From Nemertoderma westbladi (taxonomy: Eukaryota; Xenacoelomorpha; Nemertodermatida; Nemertodermatidae): DNA of 64,000 nt. Below the pieces are notes generated by a model that worked only from the letters and a program-made list of their open reading frames with translations, did no database searches and had not been told where the DNA came from. A program made the translations under genes and the position numbers. The DNA is taken from positions 1 to 64,000 of the forward strand of contig JAUCBJ010004027.1 of NCBI GenBank assembly GCA_032718475.1. Direction: 5' to 3'. Shown here piece after piece: positions 23,028 through 34,600 of this stretch (positions are counted from its first letter, which is position 1; the number at the start of each line of letters is the position of its first letter).

Positions 23028-24885
23028 TAGGCTGACTGATGGTTGACAGGTTGATGCCATCAATGATGCAGACGACAGCAGGCAAGCATCCCAGGCATGG
23101 AAATCGATCAACTTGCTTACTGGGCGGAAAAGCCAACCAACCACCAAGGTTAAGGCTGAATCACCAGCTTATCGCCTCAATGGTCGGAAAGCCCACTTTG
23201 AAAAGCTCCTCAATAATGACAGGGTATTACCTGATAACTTTATAGAAGTAAAAGTGTCTGAGTATGTACTCCCAGATATTCCCATTGGCGATATCTCCTT
23301 TGCAGAAGTGAAGGCTGCTGCAAAGAGCATTAAGACCAATCGTGCCAGTGGAGTAGATGGTGTTCCCCCTGAGGTCTTTAAAATACCTGAGTGTTTAAAG
23401 CTCATCTATCCCATCATAGTAGACATGTACCGAACATCACGAGTCCCACAAGAAATGAAAACAAATAAGTTGGTGCCAGTTCCCAAGAAGGGCAACCTAA
23501 CACTCTATGGTTCTTTTCGGGGAATCTCATTGATCTCGATTGCTGCAAAGCTATACAATAGGATTCTATTAAATCGCATCAGGGATCCCATTGAGAGACT
23601 GCTCCGTGGAAATCAGAATGGGTTCCGTAAAGGTCGTGGGACCATGGAGCCCATTTTGGCACTTAGAAGGATAATTGAAGAGTTATCAAAAAAGAAAGAC
23701 AGGCATCTGGCCGTTATCTTTGTTGACTTCTTCAAGGCCTTTGATTCAGTCTCTCGCTCACGTATGTTCAGCATACTTTCATTATATGGGATTCCTGATG
23801 AAATTATTGCAGCAATCAGATCAGTATACGATGGTTCGACAACATTTGTGTCTACTGTTGACGGTGACACAGAACCATTTGAAGTGTTATGGGGCGTCCT
23901 CCAAGGAGACACACTTGCACCATTCTTGTTCATTATTGTGGTTGACTATGTTCTACGCATGTCCTTAGATCATCATAATGATGATGGGGTGATGATAACT
24001 CCACCTACTGGCTCCAGAAGTCGAGGAAATCCTGCCAAGTACCTAACTGATCTAGACTTTGCTGATGACTTAGGAGTACTCTCAGAATCATTAGAGGGAG
24101 CCCAACGGCTCCTCAGCTCATTAGAACATGCTGCTTCTAGTGTTGGTCTTTTTATTAACTCCAGAAAGACCAAAAGTTTGACAGTTAACTTTGAAAGTCC
24201 TCAGCAAGTCTCTGATCGGATGAGCATAAGCTCAAAGGATGGTATGCTTGAGCATGTGGACGACTTCTGTTACCTGGGATCATGGATCCGGAAGTCAGGT
24301 GAGGACCTTCGAATACGTAAGGGAAAGGCATGGGCAGCCTTGAATAGGCTTTCCAGGATTTGGAAGTCACCGAGAATTAATCGGAAACTTAAGGTCCAAT
24401 TATTTAGAGCAGCAGTAGTTCCAGTACTCCTCTACGGGAGTCCATGCTGGGCTCTAACTGCTGAGGACACCAAATCTCTGGATGGCACATTCACAAGAAT
24501 GCTACGCCGGGTTCATTGTGTCAAGTACAATGCACACATCTCCAACCAGACACTATATAACATTGGAGGTGTCGCATTGGTTCCCCCAAGCTTGACACTA
24601 GAACAAAATCGCCTCCGCTTTGCAGGACATTGCTTTCGCCGTGAGGACCAGCCAGTGCATAATCTTGTACTTTGGCAGCCTCATGGAGTGATTAAGCATG
24701 GTGGACAGCCCATAACTTTCTTGAGACGCATCTTAAAGGACACTGGCCTTGAAGATGCGGATGATCTAGCAAATGTCATGGGTGATAGGGAGTTGTGGCG
24801 GTGCAATTTTGTTGACAAGCCGGCACAGCATTCTTAAAAATGCAGCTGCAATGCAGCATGCCGATCCTAGTAGTAGGCTGACTGA
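23028..24885 (+). mobile_element. 5'-truncated LINE with 12-bp target duplication
   Basis: The element body (23040-24873) is flanked by direct repeats TAGGCTGACTGA at 23028-23039 and 24874-24885. It starts inside the coding region (5' truncation) and ends with a short 3' UTR, GCATGCCGATCC, then a short (TAG)n tail. This is typical of target-primed LINE insertion. Related fragments lie at 39459-40401 and 63114-63153. Confidence 0.9.
23047..24837 (+). CDS. LINE reverse transcriptase (5'-truncated)
   Basis: About 596 codons open from 23047, without a native start, to TAA 24835. The translation shows a linker region (DDSRQASQAWKSINLL), then reverse transcriptase motifs: NQNGFRKGRGT, VDFFKAFDSVSR (catalytic Asp of motif A), LQGDTLAP (motif B) and LDFADDLGVLS (catalytic FADD box). 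The thumb and C-terminal region follow, with CYLGSWIRKSGEDLRIR and LRFAGHCFRRED. The endonuclease domain is missing from this copy. The frame is intact over its whole length, so the insertion is recent. Clade not assigned. Confidence 0.9.
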   Translation, partial: QVDAINDADDSRQASQAWKSINLLTGRKSQPTTKVKAESPAYRLNGRKAHFEKLLNNDRVLPDNFIEVKVSEYVLPDIPIGDISFAEVKAAAKSIKTNRASGVDGVPPEVFKIPECLKLIYPIIVDMYRTSRVPQEMKTNKLVPVPKKGNLTLYGSFRGISLISIAAKLYNRILLNRIRDPIERLLRGNQNGFRKGRGTMEPILALRRIIEELSKKKDRHLAVIFVDFFKAFDSVSRSRMFSILSLYGIPDEIIAAIRSVYDGSTTFVSTVDGDTEPFEVLWGVLQGDTLAPFLFIIVVDYVLRMSLDHHNDDGVMITPPTGSRSRGNPAKYLTDLDFADDLGVLSESLEGAQRLLSSLEHAASSVGLFINSRKTKSLTVNFESPQQVSDRMSISSKDGMLEHVDDFCYLGSWIRKSGEDLRIRKGKAWAALNRLSRIWKSPRINRKLKVQLFRAAVVPVLLYGSPCWALTAEDTKSLDGTFTRMLRRVHCVKYNAHISNQTLYNIGGVALVPPSLTLEQNRLRFAGHCFRREDQPVHNLVLWQPHGVIKHGGQPITFLRRILKDTGLEDADDLANVMGDRELWRCNFVDKPAQHS

Positions 24886-25621
24886 CTGATATATAGCCAA
24901 AACCGCTCTAATGATTTTGATGAAATTTTCACAGCGGCTGGATATTATTGGCTATTATAAAGTCCCTTGTTAAAGAAATCTCAAAGGGGATCCTTTCTTT
25001 TGATATGTTTGTATTATCGAATGAAACAAAAGGGTTTAATCAAACTATAAAATTCCAAAAAATTTTGGTGGAGTGTGGGGGGGGGGGTGGGGGGGAGTAT
25101 TCCTAATCCATTGGACTCAATGTTATAATATGCAAAAAGAAATCTAATCGCAATTATATTTAATAGTTTTGGTATTTAAAAGTTGTTAAAATGAACTGTG
25201 CATATTCAACACAAGATGGAATTAATTTTATTCTGTATTTGAATAGAGACAAAATTGGCTGCCATCATGATATTCTACTGTAATTGATAATTCCGCCACC
25301 AAACATGTCAACTTTCTACTGTAATTTATTGAGAGTTGTTGTCAGTAATTCGTGCATTCGTTACATTCGGTAATTCGCGCTCGACCTAGTAGTAGTAGTA
25401 ATAAAATATTGTAAAAACACTCGATGTTATAACTTTATACACCCGCCACTCGATTCAGAACACTTTCTAACACTTATATACATTTTTTGAGCACCAAACG
25501 TATTGAGGTGTAAAATGGCGTCCAAAAATTTTGATAAAGGTTCCTTTTTCCTAAAATAATATTTAGCTGCATAAATAAAAAAAAATAAAGAATATATTCG
25601 TTTGATTTTATTTTCTTTCAG
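24886..25621. other. Intron/intergenic DNA before transporter exon
   Basis: No gene seen. It contains a G-run at about 25076-25097. At about 25382-25402 a CGCTCGACC-(TAG)n remnant resembles the 3' tail of the LINE B fragment at 38673. The last bases, TTTTCTTTCAG, form a good 3' splice site for the next exon. Confidence 0.6.
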
Positions 25622-25879
25622 TATCAGACGGTAGTGCGATCTATCGGAATCGGCACAAACTCTTGTGTTGCGCGGGTTGCCGGGGTGATCTGCCCCTTCC
25701 TAATGCTTCTCGGTAACCTCGCCTGGAAGCCCCTTCCATTCCTCATTATCGGAGTCATCACCATCGCGGCTGGACTAACAGTTATTACCCTTCCCGAAAC
25801 TCACAAGAAACCCCTTCCCGAAACCATAGAGGAGGGAGAAGTTTTTGTACTTCGAAAGGAAAAGGGACACATTCCTTGA
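25622..25879 (+). CDS. Last exon of an SLC22-type organic cation transporter
   Basis: The exon follows a polypyrimidine-AG acceptor (TTTTCTTTCAG, ends 25621) and reads YQTVVRSIGIGTNSCVARVAG, then two hydrophobic segments and LPETHKKPLPETIEEGE, ending at TGA 25877. This matches the C-terminal transmembrane helices and the PET...KPLPET motif of SLC22/OCT carriers (12-helix major facilitator proteins of the plasma membrane). No other exon of it is recognisable upstream, so they are either in unrecognised stretches, beyond the large insertions to the left, or the exon is a stranded fragment. The frame is intact. Confidence 0.85.
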   Translation, partial: YQTVVRSIGIGTNSCVARVAGVICPFLMLLGNLAWKPLPFLIIGVITIAAGLTVITLPETHKKPLPETIEEGEVFVLRKEKGHIP

Positions 25880-26035
25880 TCGGATGACTCAGGATTACCT
25901 CAGTGCCCGAACAACAACGAACAGGGGTCTTTGTTCTAGATTAATTAGTAATATTGTATTTGTAAATCACTCGCAAAGTCCTGATGACTAATTTAGATCC
26001 ATTTAATCTTAATATATATTTTATTTATTTCGGAT

Positions 26036-26113
26036 TGTGGGGCGAGACACGTATGGCGAGCCATCAGCGAACTGATATAATTATACTATGGCCGTTTCTC
26101 AAAAGTCTGTGTG

Positions 26114-26155
<42 letters not shown>

Positions 26156-26245
26156 GTGAACTGGTTCAAACAGGGGACAATTGCATGAATACACAGCGAC
26201 AAACCGGGGACGATATACAATCCGGGGACGTCCCCGGAATGAAAA
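26036..26245 (+). mobile_element. Family Q element (GTGGGGCGAG start, (TG)n, palindrome)
   Basis: Starts TGTGGGGCGAGACACG, runs through CCATCAGCGAACTGATATAA and a (TG)n tract, and ends at the 16-bp palindrome CCGGGGACGTCCCCGG (26222-26237). The same start recurs near 36174, 36725 and 37352. The right part recurs at 34782-34849. Non-coding; boundaries approximate. Confidence 0.6.
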
Positions 26246-26911
26246 GATATCAAAAATGGAATCTACGTACTAAAATTAATGGATTCTGAAAATTTCAGAT
26301 CATTTCGGCGATGTCCCCTGTTCCACCCAAACCTGTCAAATACGTGTGTAAATTTGTGTTTGAGTTTTGAAAATTTCACTGACCCCAGTATAATGCGATA
26401 GTTTCAAGTGTCCCCTTTTCCATACAGTTAATATAACATTCCAAACACTCGTTGTAGTATGGGTGCAGTTGTTCAATGTGGGGACTGGAATCTACAATGT
26501 AATTAATATGTTGTGATCTAATTTAACATTTTGACCAAACGCAGCAGTATGTGTGGCATGGTTCAAAATGGGGACTAGGAATTCATTGTCACCTAATAAG
26601 TAGAGATTAATTTTAAGTAAGTAGAATATATATGTCGAATGTGCCAATTTGGAAATCAAATACTTTAGTAATCGTGTTTTAAAGCAGAATGGCGCCCCTC
26701 ACTGCTATTATTTCATTCATTTCATTTCTATTATCTATTATTTCAACAAACAATAAGAAATCAAATCGAATATATAATTTTATGACAAATTTTCCTGATA
26801 AACAACTTGATATACATTTGCAATATACAATTGAAAGTGGTTCATGAAGGACATTCATTAAGGATTTTCTTGCTATAATTTGTATAAGCTGATTCTGACT
26901 CAAATTCAAAT
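26246..26911. other. Non-coding stretch with scattered GGGGAC motifs
   Basis: No gene. Several GGGGACT or GTCCCC motifs (about 26314, 26413, 26479, 26567) are spaced irregularly about 65-100 bp apart and are also common in 34.7-38.6 kb. They suggest remains of one repeat family. Confidence 0.4.
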
Positions 26912-27217
26912 TCAGTTACTTGAAAATACATCCATATCATCTTTACCAGAAACATTTCCCGAATCAGTATCAGAATTGCATAGATTGTTTTTATCTTCTT
27001 GAGAATCACCACAGACCATGTCACAGTTACTCAATGCCGGATTGCTGACATGCTGCTCACTGATGCAATCTGCAAGTTCAGCATAGTTGCTGCACCATGT
27101 AAACTCCTTAACAATATCAAGAACATTGGTGGTAGTTAAATCTGATGTATCAAATAAGTCATGCCATGAACGCATGGTTTGCATAACAACAACAGACGCA
27201 GTTAACCTTGCCCCCAA
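26912..27217 (-). CDS. Hypothetical acidic protein fragment
   Basis: An open minus-strand frame of about 100 codons that ends next to the 33-bp minisatellite. It reads HDLFDTSDLTTTNVLDIVKE, then an acidic, serine-rich tail (SDTDSGNVSGKDDMDV). The composition looks protein-like and it could be the C-terminal part of a decayed transposase or host exon. I recognise no family and see no clear splice site. Low certainty that it is real. Confidence 0.25.
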   Translation of the reverse strand: MGARLTASVVVMQTMRSWHDLFDTSDLTTTNVLDIVKEFTWCSNYAELADCISEQHVSNPALSNCDMVCGDSQEDKNNLCNSDTDSGNVSGKDDMDVFSSN

Positions 27218-28878
27218 ACCCTATCATCCTCCAACGACCTCGTCCCACCCACTCCTTCAACCTCGGACAACCCTGCCCCACCCACTCCTTCAACATCCGA
27301 CAACCCTGCCCCACTCACTCCTTTAAACTCCAATGACCCTGCCCCACTCACTCCTTTAAACTCCAATGACCCTGCCCCACCCACTCCTTCGACATCCGAC
27401 AACCCTGCCCCAATCACTTCTTAAAACTCCGACAATCCTGCCCCAGCCACTCCTTTAAACTCCGACGACCCTGCCCCACCCCCTCCTTTAAACTCCAATG
27501 ACCCTGCCCCATCCACTCCTTCAACCTCCGACAACCCTGCCCCACTCACTCCTTTAAACTCCGACAACCCTGCCCCACCCACTCCTTTAACCTCCGACTA
27601 CCCTGCCCCACCCACTCCTTCAACCTCCGACAACCCTGCCCCATTCACTCCTTTAAAATCAGACAACCCTGCCCCACCCACTCCTTTAAATTCCAACGAC
27701 CCTGCCCAACACACTCCTTTAAACTCCGACGACCCTGCCCCACCCACTCCTTTAACCTCCGACAACCCTGCCCCACCCACTCCTTCAACCTCCAACGATC
27801 TCGCCCCACCCACTCCTTCAACCTCCAACGACCCTGCCCCACCCACTCCTTCAACCTCCAACGACCCTGCCCCACCCACTCCTTCAACCTCGGACAACCC
27901 TGCCCCACTCACTCCTTTAAACTCCAATGACCCTGCCCCACCCACTCCTTCGACATCCGACAACCCTGTCCCACTCACTACTTAAAACTCCGACAACCCT
28001 GCCCCACTCACTCCTTTAAACTCCGACAACCCTGCCCCAGCCACTCCTTTAAACTCAAATGACCCTGCCCCACCCACTCCTTCAACGTCCGACAACCCTG
28101 CCCCACTCACTCCTTTAAACTCAAATGACCCTGCCCCATCCACTCCTTCAACCTCCGACAACCCGGCCCCACTCACTCCTTTAAACTCCGACAACCCTGC
28201 CCCACCCACTGCTTTAACCTCCGACTACCCTGCCCCACCCACTCCTTCAACCTCCGACAAACCTGCCCCATTCACTTCTTTAAAATCAGATAACCCTGCC
28301 CCACCCACTCCTTTAAATTCCAACGACCCTGCCCCACCCACTCCTTTAAATTCCAACGACCCTGCCCCACCCATTCCTTAAACTCCGACGACCCTGCCCC
28401 ACCCACTCCTTTAACCTCCGACAACCCTGCCCTACCCGCTCCTTCAACCTCCGACAACCCTGCCCCATTCACTCCTTTAAAATCAGACAACCCTGCCCCA
28501 CCCACTCCTTTAAATTCCAACGACCCTGCCCCACCCACTCCTTAAACTCCGACGACCCTGCCCCACCCACTCCTTTAACCTCCGACAACCCTGCCCTACC
28601 CGCTCCTTCAACCTCCGACAACCCTGCCCCATTCACTCCTTTAAAATCAGACAACCCTGCCCCACCCACTCCTTTAAACTCCAACGACCCTGCCCCACCC
28701 ACTCCTTCAACCTCGGACAACCCTGCCCCACCCACTCCTTTAAACTCCAACGACCCTGCCCCACCCACTCCTTTAAATTCCAACGACCCTGCCCCACCCG
28801 CTCCTTTAAACTCCGACGACCCTGCCCCACCCACTCCTTTAAATTCCAACGACCCTGCCCCACCCACTTCTTTAACCT
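27205..28878. repeat. Minisatellite, 33-bp unit
   Basis: About 50 units of the type CCCTGCCCCACCCACTCC plus 15 nt (TTTAAACTCCAACGA and variants). Because 33 is a multiple of 3, frames stay open: plus strand NDPAPPTPLNS, minus strand GGAGSLEFKGV. Both are interrupted by a few stops (for example plus-strand TAA near 27422, 27983 and 28379). Blocks of several units are themselves repeated (28430 and 28590 regions). I treat it as a minisatellite, not a gene. Confidence 0.9.
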
Positions 28879-29356
28879 TCAATATCGCTCTGTATCTCTG
28901 CTTTATTGTCCAATCTTCTATTTGCTCTGCTTCTTTTTGGGTAAGATTTGATAACTTCCGTGTTATTCCACCTTCTTCTTCTTGTATTCAATACCTTTTC
29001 TCCTTCCTTTTCAACCACATAAACACGTTAACATCCATGTATTTACAATTATTTTATACTTTGATTTCATTTACTATTATGTAAAAAGTAGCACTTTTTA
29101 GAGGTCGGCCAGAGTGTGTTTATTATCTGAACGAAGCGAGTGTTATAAAATGTCATAACGCTATAAAGTGCTTCTTTCTTATAAGTATGTTTGAAATTTT
29201 CTCCAATTATATCAACTTTATACATAGAAACTTGTTTGCACTTAACTTGAAATTGTGAATCCCAGGCATAACCAAGAAAGTTCAACTTTTTGATCCTATG
29301 ACAATTTTTCTAGAACTGTACAAAGTTGATATAATTAGAGAATTAGAGAAAAACAC
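28879..29356. other. AT-rich spacer
   Basis: No gene, RNA or clear repeat seen between the minisatellite and the piggyBac left end. Confidence 0.5.
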
Positions 29357-29360
29357 TTAA

Positions 29361-29879
29361 CCCTTTTAGTACTGAATTGGAAAATATCTTGTACCTCCAG
29401 AACCTGAATATATTTTATGAAATTATAAAAATATTTCTTAAACTTCAACAAATGTCACAGGCTTGCTTCCTTTCAAAATAATCTATGTTTCCCCAATTAT
29501 GAGGTTGTTTTTACCGTAGATTTCATTTCCGAAGTCTGTTTTTCTGTACAGCCTATCCTTCCTTATGTGTCTGTTGTCTGTCTGTCTGTCTGTCTGTCAA
29601 ATAGAAAAATTGTGTTTCAACTGAAATCTGAATCTCCTTTTGGGTAATCAATGCCGTGGAATTCGAATCTAACAATAACTTATTCATTCGATTAGCCGTT
29701 CTTCTGATATTGTCTGTCTGTCTGTCATGTTATTATGTCTGTCTGTCAAAATATTACTATCTAATCAGTTTGTTATTACGAATTCTTAAGAAACATCTAA
29801 CAGCTCCCAAGTGGCACTGAATGACGTAGAATTCAAACATTGGTTCAGATTATTAAATTATTTATCCGTTCAGCCAATA

Positions 29880-29915
<36 letters not shown>

Positions 29916-32900
29916 TCGTCAAATATTGGGATTGTGTTTGAAGTGAAACAGATTCACTTTTTTGGGTAATCGAAGTCGAGGAATTCGAATCTGACAATAG
30001 TTTCTTAATTCAATTAGCCGTTCTTCTGATATTGTCTGTCTGTCTGTCATGTTTTTGTTTGTCTGACAAAATATGTTAGAATCCGATCAGTTTCTTATTA
30101 CGAATTCCTAATAAATTTCTAACAGCTCTGATGGGCCATTGAATGACGTAGAATTCAACATTTGTCCAGTTTATTTTATAAAAAGTACAGCTATATTTAT
30201 AAAAAAATGAAAATGCCATTACAATATAACAAATACCGGTATACTGTATACCAAGTGAATATAAGTGCATAAAATATTTAGAAATATTATGGTGATTCAG
30301 AGTAAAGTTTGTATGTTGAAATTACGCTGTGTGGTAACTTTTTGATCATGCCATGCACAATGCCGGTGTATTGGGGCATTGAGGGCAATAAAACCGGGTC
30401 TTTTTTTGGATACCCTTAGAGTAACACTCGCGGCAACGGTTACGGGGCTTTGCGTCGGTAGCAGTTGGTGGAATCTCCGCAATACAGTGAACCACAATTG
30501 GTGGAGCAGGAGAAGATGACGTTGAAGGCAGTGAATCCTGATACGTACATTTCTTCCGCTTGCGTGGAGTCTCCACAACAATCTGAGTGAGCCATTTAAT
30601 TGCCTCCTTCATAGCATCCACCATGTGAGCATTCTTGTTTTTTTCTAGTTTATACATAATAAATGCATTTACACACAACCGAGCGAAAAAGTTGAATCCG
30701 ACTTTCTTAAACCAAGCTTGGGATTTTCGAACTGGGTTGTAGTATTCGATCAACTGATCCTGAAGATCAACTCCACCCATGTTCTTATTGTACAAGTCGA
30801 TGGGTGTTGGCTTCCTGTATGAAACCACATCCCCCCCACGAACATGGCGAGACTTCTCAACGTGGTCAGCCTTATCAACTGACGATAGAAAATGCACATC
30901 TCTCTTATCAGTGAACTTAATAGCGAGAAGGTGCTTTTTCCTCATGAAGGTGGTGGATATCGGCTTCTGCTTCATTGAAGCCAACACTCCAGGTATTCCA
31001 CGTGAAGGGTTTATGGTGCCACGAATGCCAGTAGAACGGGTAAGCAAGTACTCGGCCAATCGCACACTGTTGTACCAGTTGTCTATGTGGCAAATGTAAC
31101 CCTTGTCTAAGAGTCCCGCATCATCAAGTAATAGTACCACAATATTCTCACTGTGGCTAAGCGAGGATGTCTCATCCACTTGGGGAATGTCTGCCGCCCG
31201 ACCATAATAGACTCTTGCACTGAGGGCATATCCTCTCGCATCACATAGTAAAAACGATTTGATGCCAAACCGAGCCCGTTTAGTGCGGATGAACATTTTA
31301 AAGCCAAGGCGACCCTTGTGGAGCAACAACGCCTCATCCAGGGAAAGATTCACCTGGGGTGTATACACCTTGAATAGCTCGTTCACGATGGTGAGGAATT
31401 CGTTCACCCTGGTGGCCCTCACTGTGACGTCAACATTGTCTGGGTTGGCAAATCGAATAAACTTCAGGATTTGTAAATATCGATCGCGACTAATTGATCC
31501 TGGCTGGGTAAAGAAGGGTGTTGCCATAAGTGTGTCCAACGCCCAGTACGACCTGAAATTGAAATTGATTTATTGAACAGCAGAAGCAAACACCAAAAAA
31601 GCAGGTGTGGTACTTACCGGTATTTATTAAACACAGTTTACACTACCGGTAGCCGAAAAACAACAGCAGTGTGTGCTACTGTGTACATACCTCCTATAGT
31701 AAATGACCACACTGGACCACATCACAATGTTGACCACCTCTGTAATTATATTTATTCATTTTTTTATTTATTCATTTATTTTATATTTCCATTGGATTTA
31801 GGGGGTAGGGGGCCCCTACTCTCCCTCTCCCTACCATGTGCCAAAACCAGCTTTAATTAGGGTTAGCCACAGTTTCCGATTAGGGTTAAAACCATCATCT
31901 TTTGGTTAGCAGTTAGAGTTCTCAGACCCCAATCCTAAATCGCTTATACTGTATGTACTGGTAATTTAAATTAAACTATTTACCTGATATCTGGTTTGCG
32001 GATGATACCCATGTGAAAAGTTAGACCGATGAATTTCTTCATCTCAGCCACAGTGATTACCTTCCACTTCTTAGCACAAGTACCATCATCGTTTGTGTAA
32101 AATTTCTGAGCACGGATGTTTGTCCACGTGGCGACAGCTTCAAATAGCTGATCAGGTAGAAACACTTGGAAGTAGTCAATTACACTAAATTCAGAAGTGT
32201 CAATCCCATTGTTCCACCCCGGTGTTCCACTAAAATCGAATTGGACACTAAAACTAACGTCACTGGCTTCAGTGACAACATCCCACCCGTCACCTGGTAG
32301 AGGTGCAATTGCATAACGAGAGCTGCTGTCTGATGAGTCGTCGGAATCATCAACAGAACCCTCACTTGAACTACTAGCTGCATCACCCTGGTTATCCCCA
32401 CTTTCCATTCCCGTCACATCGTCACCACTTTCTCCACTACCATCAACATAATCATCGACTTCATCGTCGCTCTCATTACTTAGAGTAAAACCATAGTAAT
32501 TAACAGGATGGCGATCTCTTTCAGGTCTGTCTGCCATGGCCACTGTTAGACTGTTAGACGTACAGTCACTCAATATAGGCCCTAATAATTAATATAATCA
32601 GATAATCGTATTATATAATATAATAAATAGTATATATCAGTATATTCCAAATGGCACAAGTAGGCTGCCGGTAATAGGCTACACTTAATTTCACTAGGCC
32701 TATTACAGTATATATTATGAGAATAAATTCTACCGTAATTCTAATTCACTACGCACTACGTACCGGTAATAATAATAATAATAATTAATTGATATAGGCC
32801 TATACCGGTAATAAATAATTATTATAAATTTATATGATAATTATAGGCCTAATAAAAAACAGCATACGTCATACACATAAGTGCAGCAGTGCCGTAAATT

Positions 32901-33366
32901 GATTCACAAATGACTGACTGAATATACAATTACTAACAAATGGATGGATGGAACGTAGTAGCTTTAGTCACCTACAGGATAATATTATGATGTGTTATCC
33001 AATCACAAACGAGATAACAAACCACTCCAGGGTTTAGGGCACGGTACCCCGTAATGTATAATGGATAGTAGTCAACAATCTACCTACAACCAATTCGCCC
33101 TGCCTCAACAAAGGCAGCAAAGTTGGAAGTAAAAGGCCTAGATTTGAATCTCCATAGAAGGCAAGGTAAACCCATTAGCCAATCAAATGGCTGCAAAAAA
33201 ATTTCAAAAATTATTGTCCTAAGGCACTGAATAGTGAATTGGAACACTTTCTAAGGCGCTGTTGGGTGGTGGATGGCCTGCTTATCAAGTGAGATGCCAT
33301 GGTACAACAGTTGGGACATAGCGCAGGTGGTTATGGTACAACAGGTGGGACATAGTACTAAAAGGG
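29361..33366 (-). mobile_element. Complete piggyBac element (4.0 kb)
   Basis: Bounded by TTAA (29357-29360 and 33367-33370). The 13-bp terminal inverted repeats are exact: CCCTTTTAGTACT at 29361-29373 and its reverse complement at 33354-33366. Near the right end GGTACAACAG(T/G)TGGGACATAG is repeated. TCTG tetranucleotide runs lie in the left part (29570-30050). The single transposase gene is on the minus strand and is intact, so the element could be autonomous. Confidence 0.95.
30346..32573 (-). CDS. piggyBac transposase, two exons
   Basis: Exon 1 32573-31984 and exon 2 31552-30346, joined across a 431-bp intron with donor CAG|GTAAAT and acceptor TTTCAG|GTCG. The joined length is 1,797 nt (598 codons plus stop), exactly in frame, and reads PDIRSYWALDTLM over the junction. 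Another in-frame Met lies 12 codons downstream. Acidic Ser/Asp N-terminus; DDE_Tnp_1_7 core with NLSLDEALLLHKGRL, CHIDNWYNSVRLAEYL and NMGGVDLQDQLIEYY; C-terminal Cys-rich domain CRECYSKG...FYCPQCP that binds element ends. It excises and inserts DNA at TTAA. Ends at TGA 30346 shortly after LCMA, slightly earlier than in some relatives. Confidence 0.93.
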
Positions 33367-33370
33367 TTAA

Positions 33371-34600
33371 GGCCCCGGTAGCACTACTTCAATAATTTTT
33401 TTCAAAAATTTTTTTTAATTTCATCTAGAGCAGATTTATCAAGATTCCAAATTTGAAAACCGCTTAGCAAGATCTGTCCTATTTCTCGAGATATTGCTGT
33501 CTGTCCGTTTTACTGTCGGTTTGTCCGTCAGTATGTCTGTCCGTCAATAAAAAACATACGATTTGTCTAATAAAATTCCCTGTGTGGGTTTTCGTGGTCG
33601 GTGACTTCATTTCTGATGTCATTAATCAAATTTGCCTTCGTCGGTTCTGTCTGTATGCCTGTCAGTCTGTCTGTCAAAATATAACCGACAGTCTGACAGC
33701 AAAACAGACAATTTGGAAGTCATCAAATGTTAAAATTGACACTCGAAATGAATTCTACGACCAGGAAAACCCATATAGCTAAACTTTTAGCTCAATGGTG
33801 TGCCTTTTTCTAATATTTGACAGACAGATAAGTCGGATGGTCAGAAAGACCGACAGACAAACATTCAGACAAACTAGATTTCATTAAAATTGAAAATTGA
33901 CCTCAGAAATGAAATCAGCTACCAGGAATACCCCCATAGTAAAATTCTTAGCATGGTTTAAGCTTTCTTGTTGATAGATATATATTGACAAACTTTCTCA
34001 CATATTAACAGACAATTTTTGCGCGGGAAGGTTCAAATTTTAAAGGCAATTATCTCGGAATGGTTTTTTTTTGCATAAAAATAGCTTCAGACAATTCAAT
34101 TTTCAATAAATTTTCAAAAAGTTGGCTCAGAGGGGTTCTCTGATGTGCTCTCTTCAGATATCTCGATCTCGAATTCTGATTGTTTTTTTCCAATATGGAA
34201 ATCAATGGCCAAAATTGAATAAAATATTTATAATTTTTAATTTGTCAAAATTAAACAATAAACAAAACAAAAAACAGCACCAAAATGACAATTGTTAATT
34301 AATTTTTGAAATTTTGCTTCGAGATATCGAAAGAGCATACATTTTTGATGCGATTTGAAAAATTAGAAAGGAAAATACTCACGATTGAATCTGATGAAAA
34401 TTTTTGGATTTTTGTCCAAAAATTTGTCAATATTTGTTAATATTTTTCCAAATTTTTGAAAAATTTGAATTTTTTATTTTTATTCATAATTACAAATCTT
34501 CCATTGACCTTCATACAAAGTTATGGTCGTTTCTGACAATGAGAAGTTGCTCTAACAAGGCAATATAAAAATCATGTCCATGTAGCGCTACCGCGGGGAC
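33371..34600. mobile_element. TTAA-bounded non-coding element next to piggyBac
   Basis: The left end GGCCCCGGTAGCACTAC and the reverse complement of the right end, GTCCCCGCGGTAGCGCTAC, form an imperfect inverted repeat. TTAA lies at 33367-33370 and 34601-34604. The left TTAA is shared with the piggyBac right end. The body is AT-rich with TCTG/CCGT runs (33490-33680) and no transposase. Probably a piggyBac-superfamily MITE. Confidence 0.7.
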
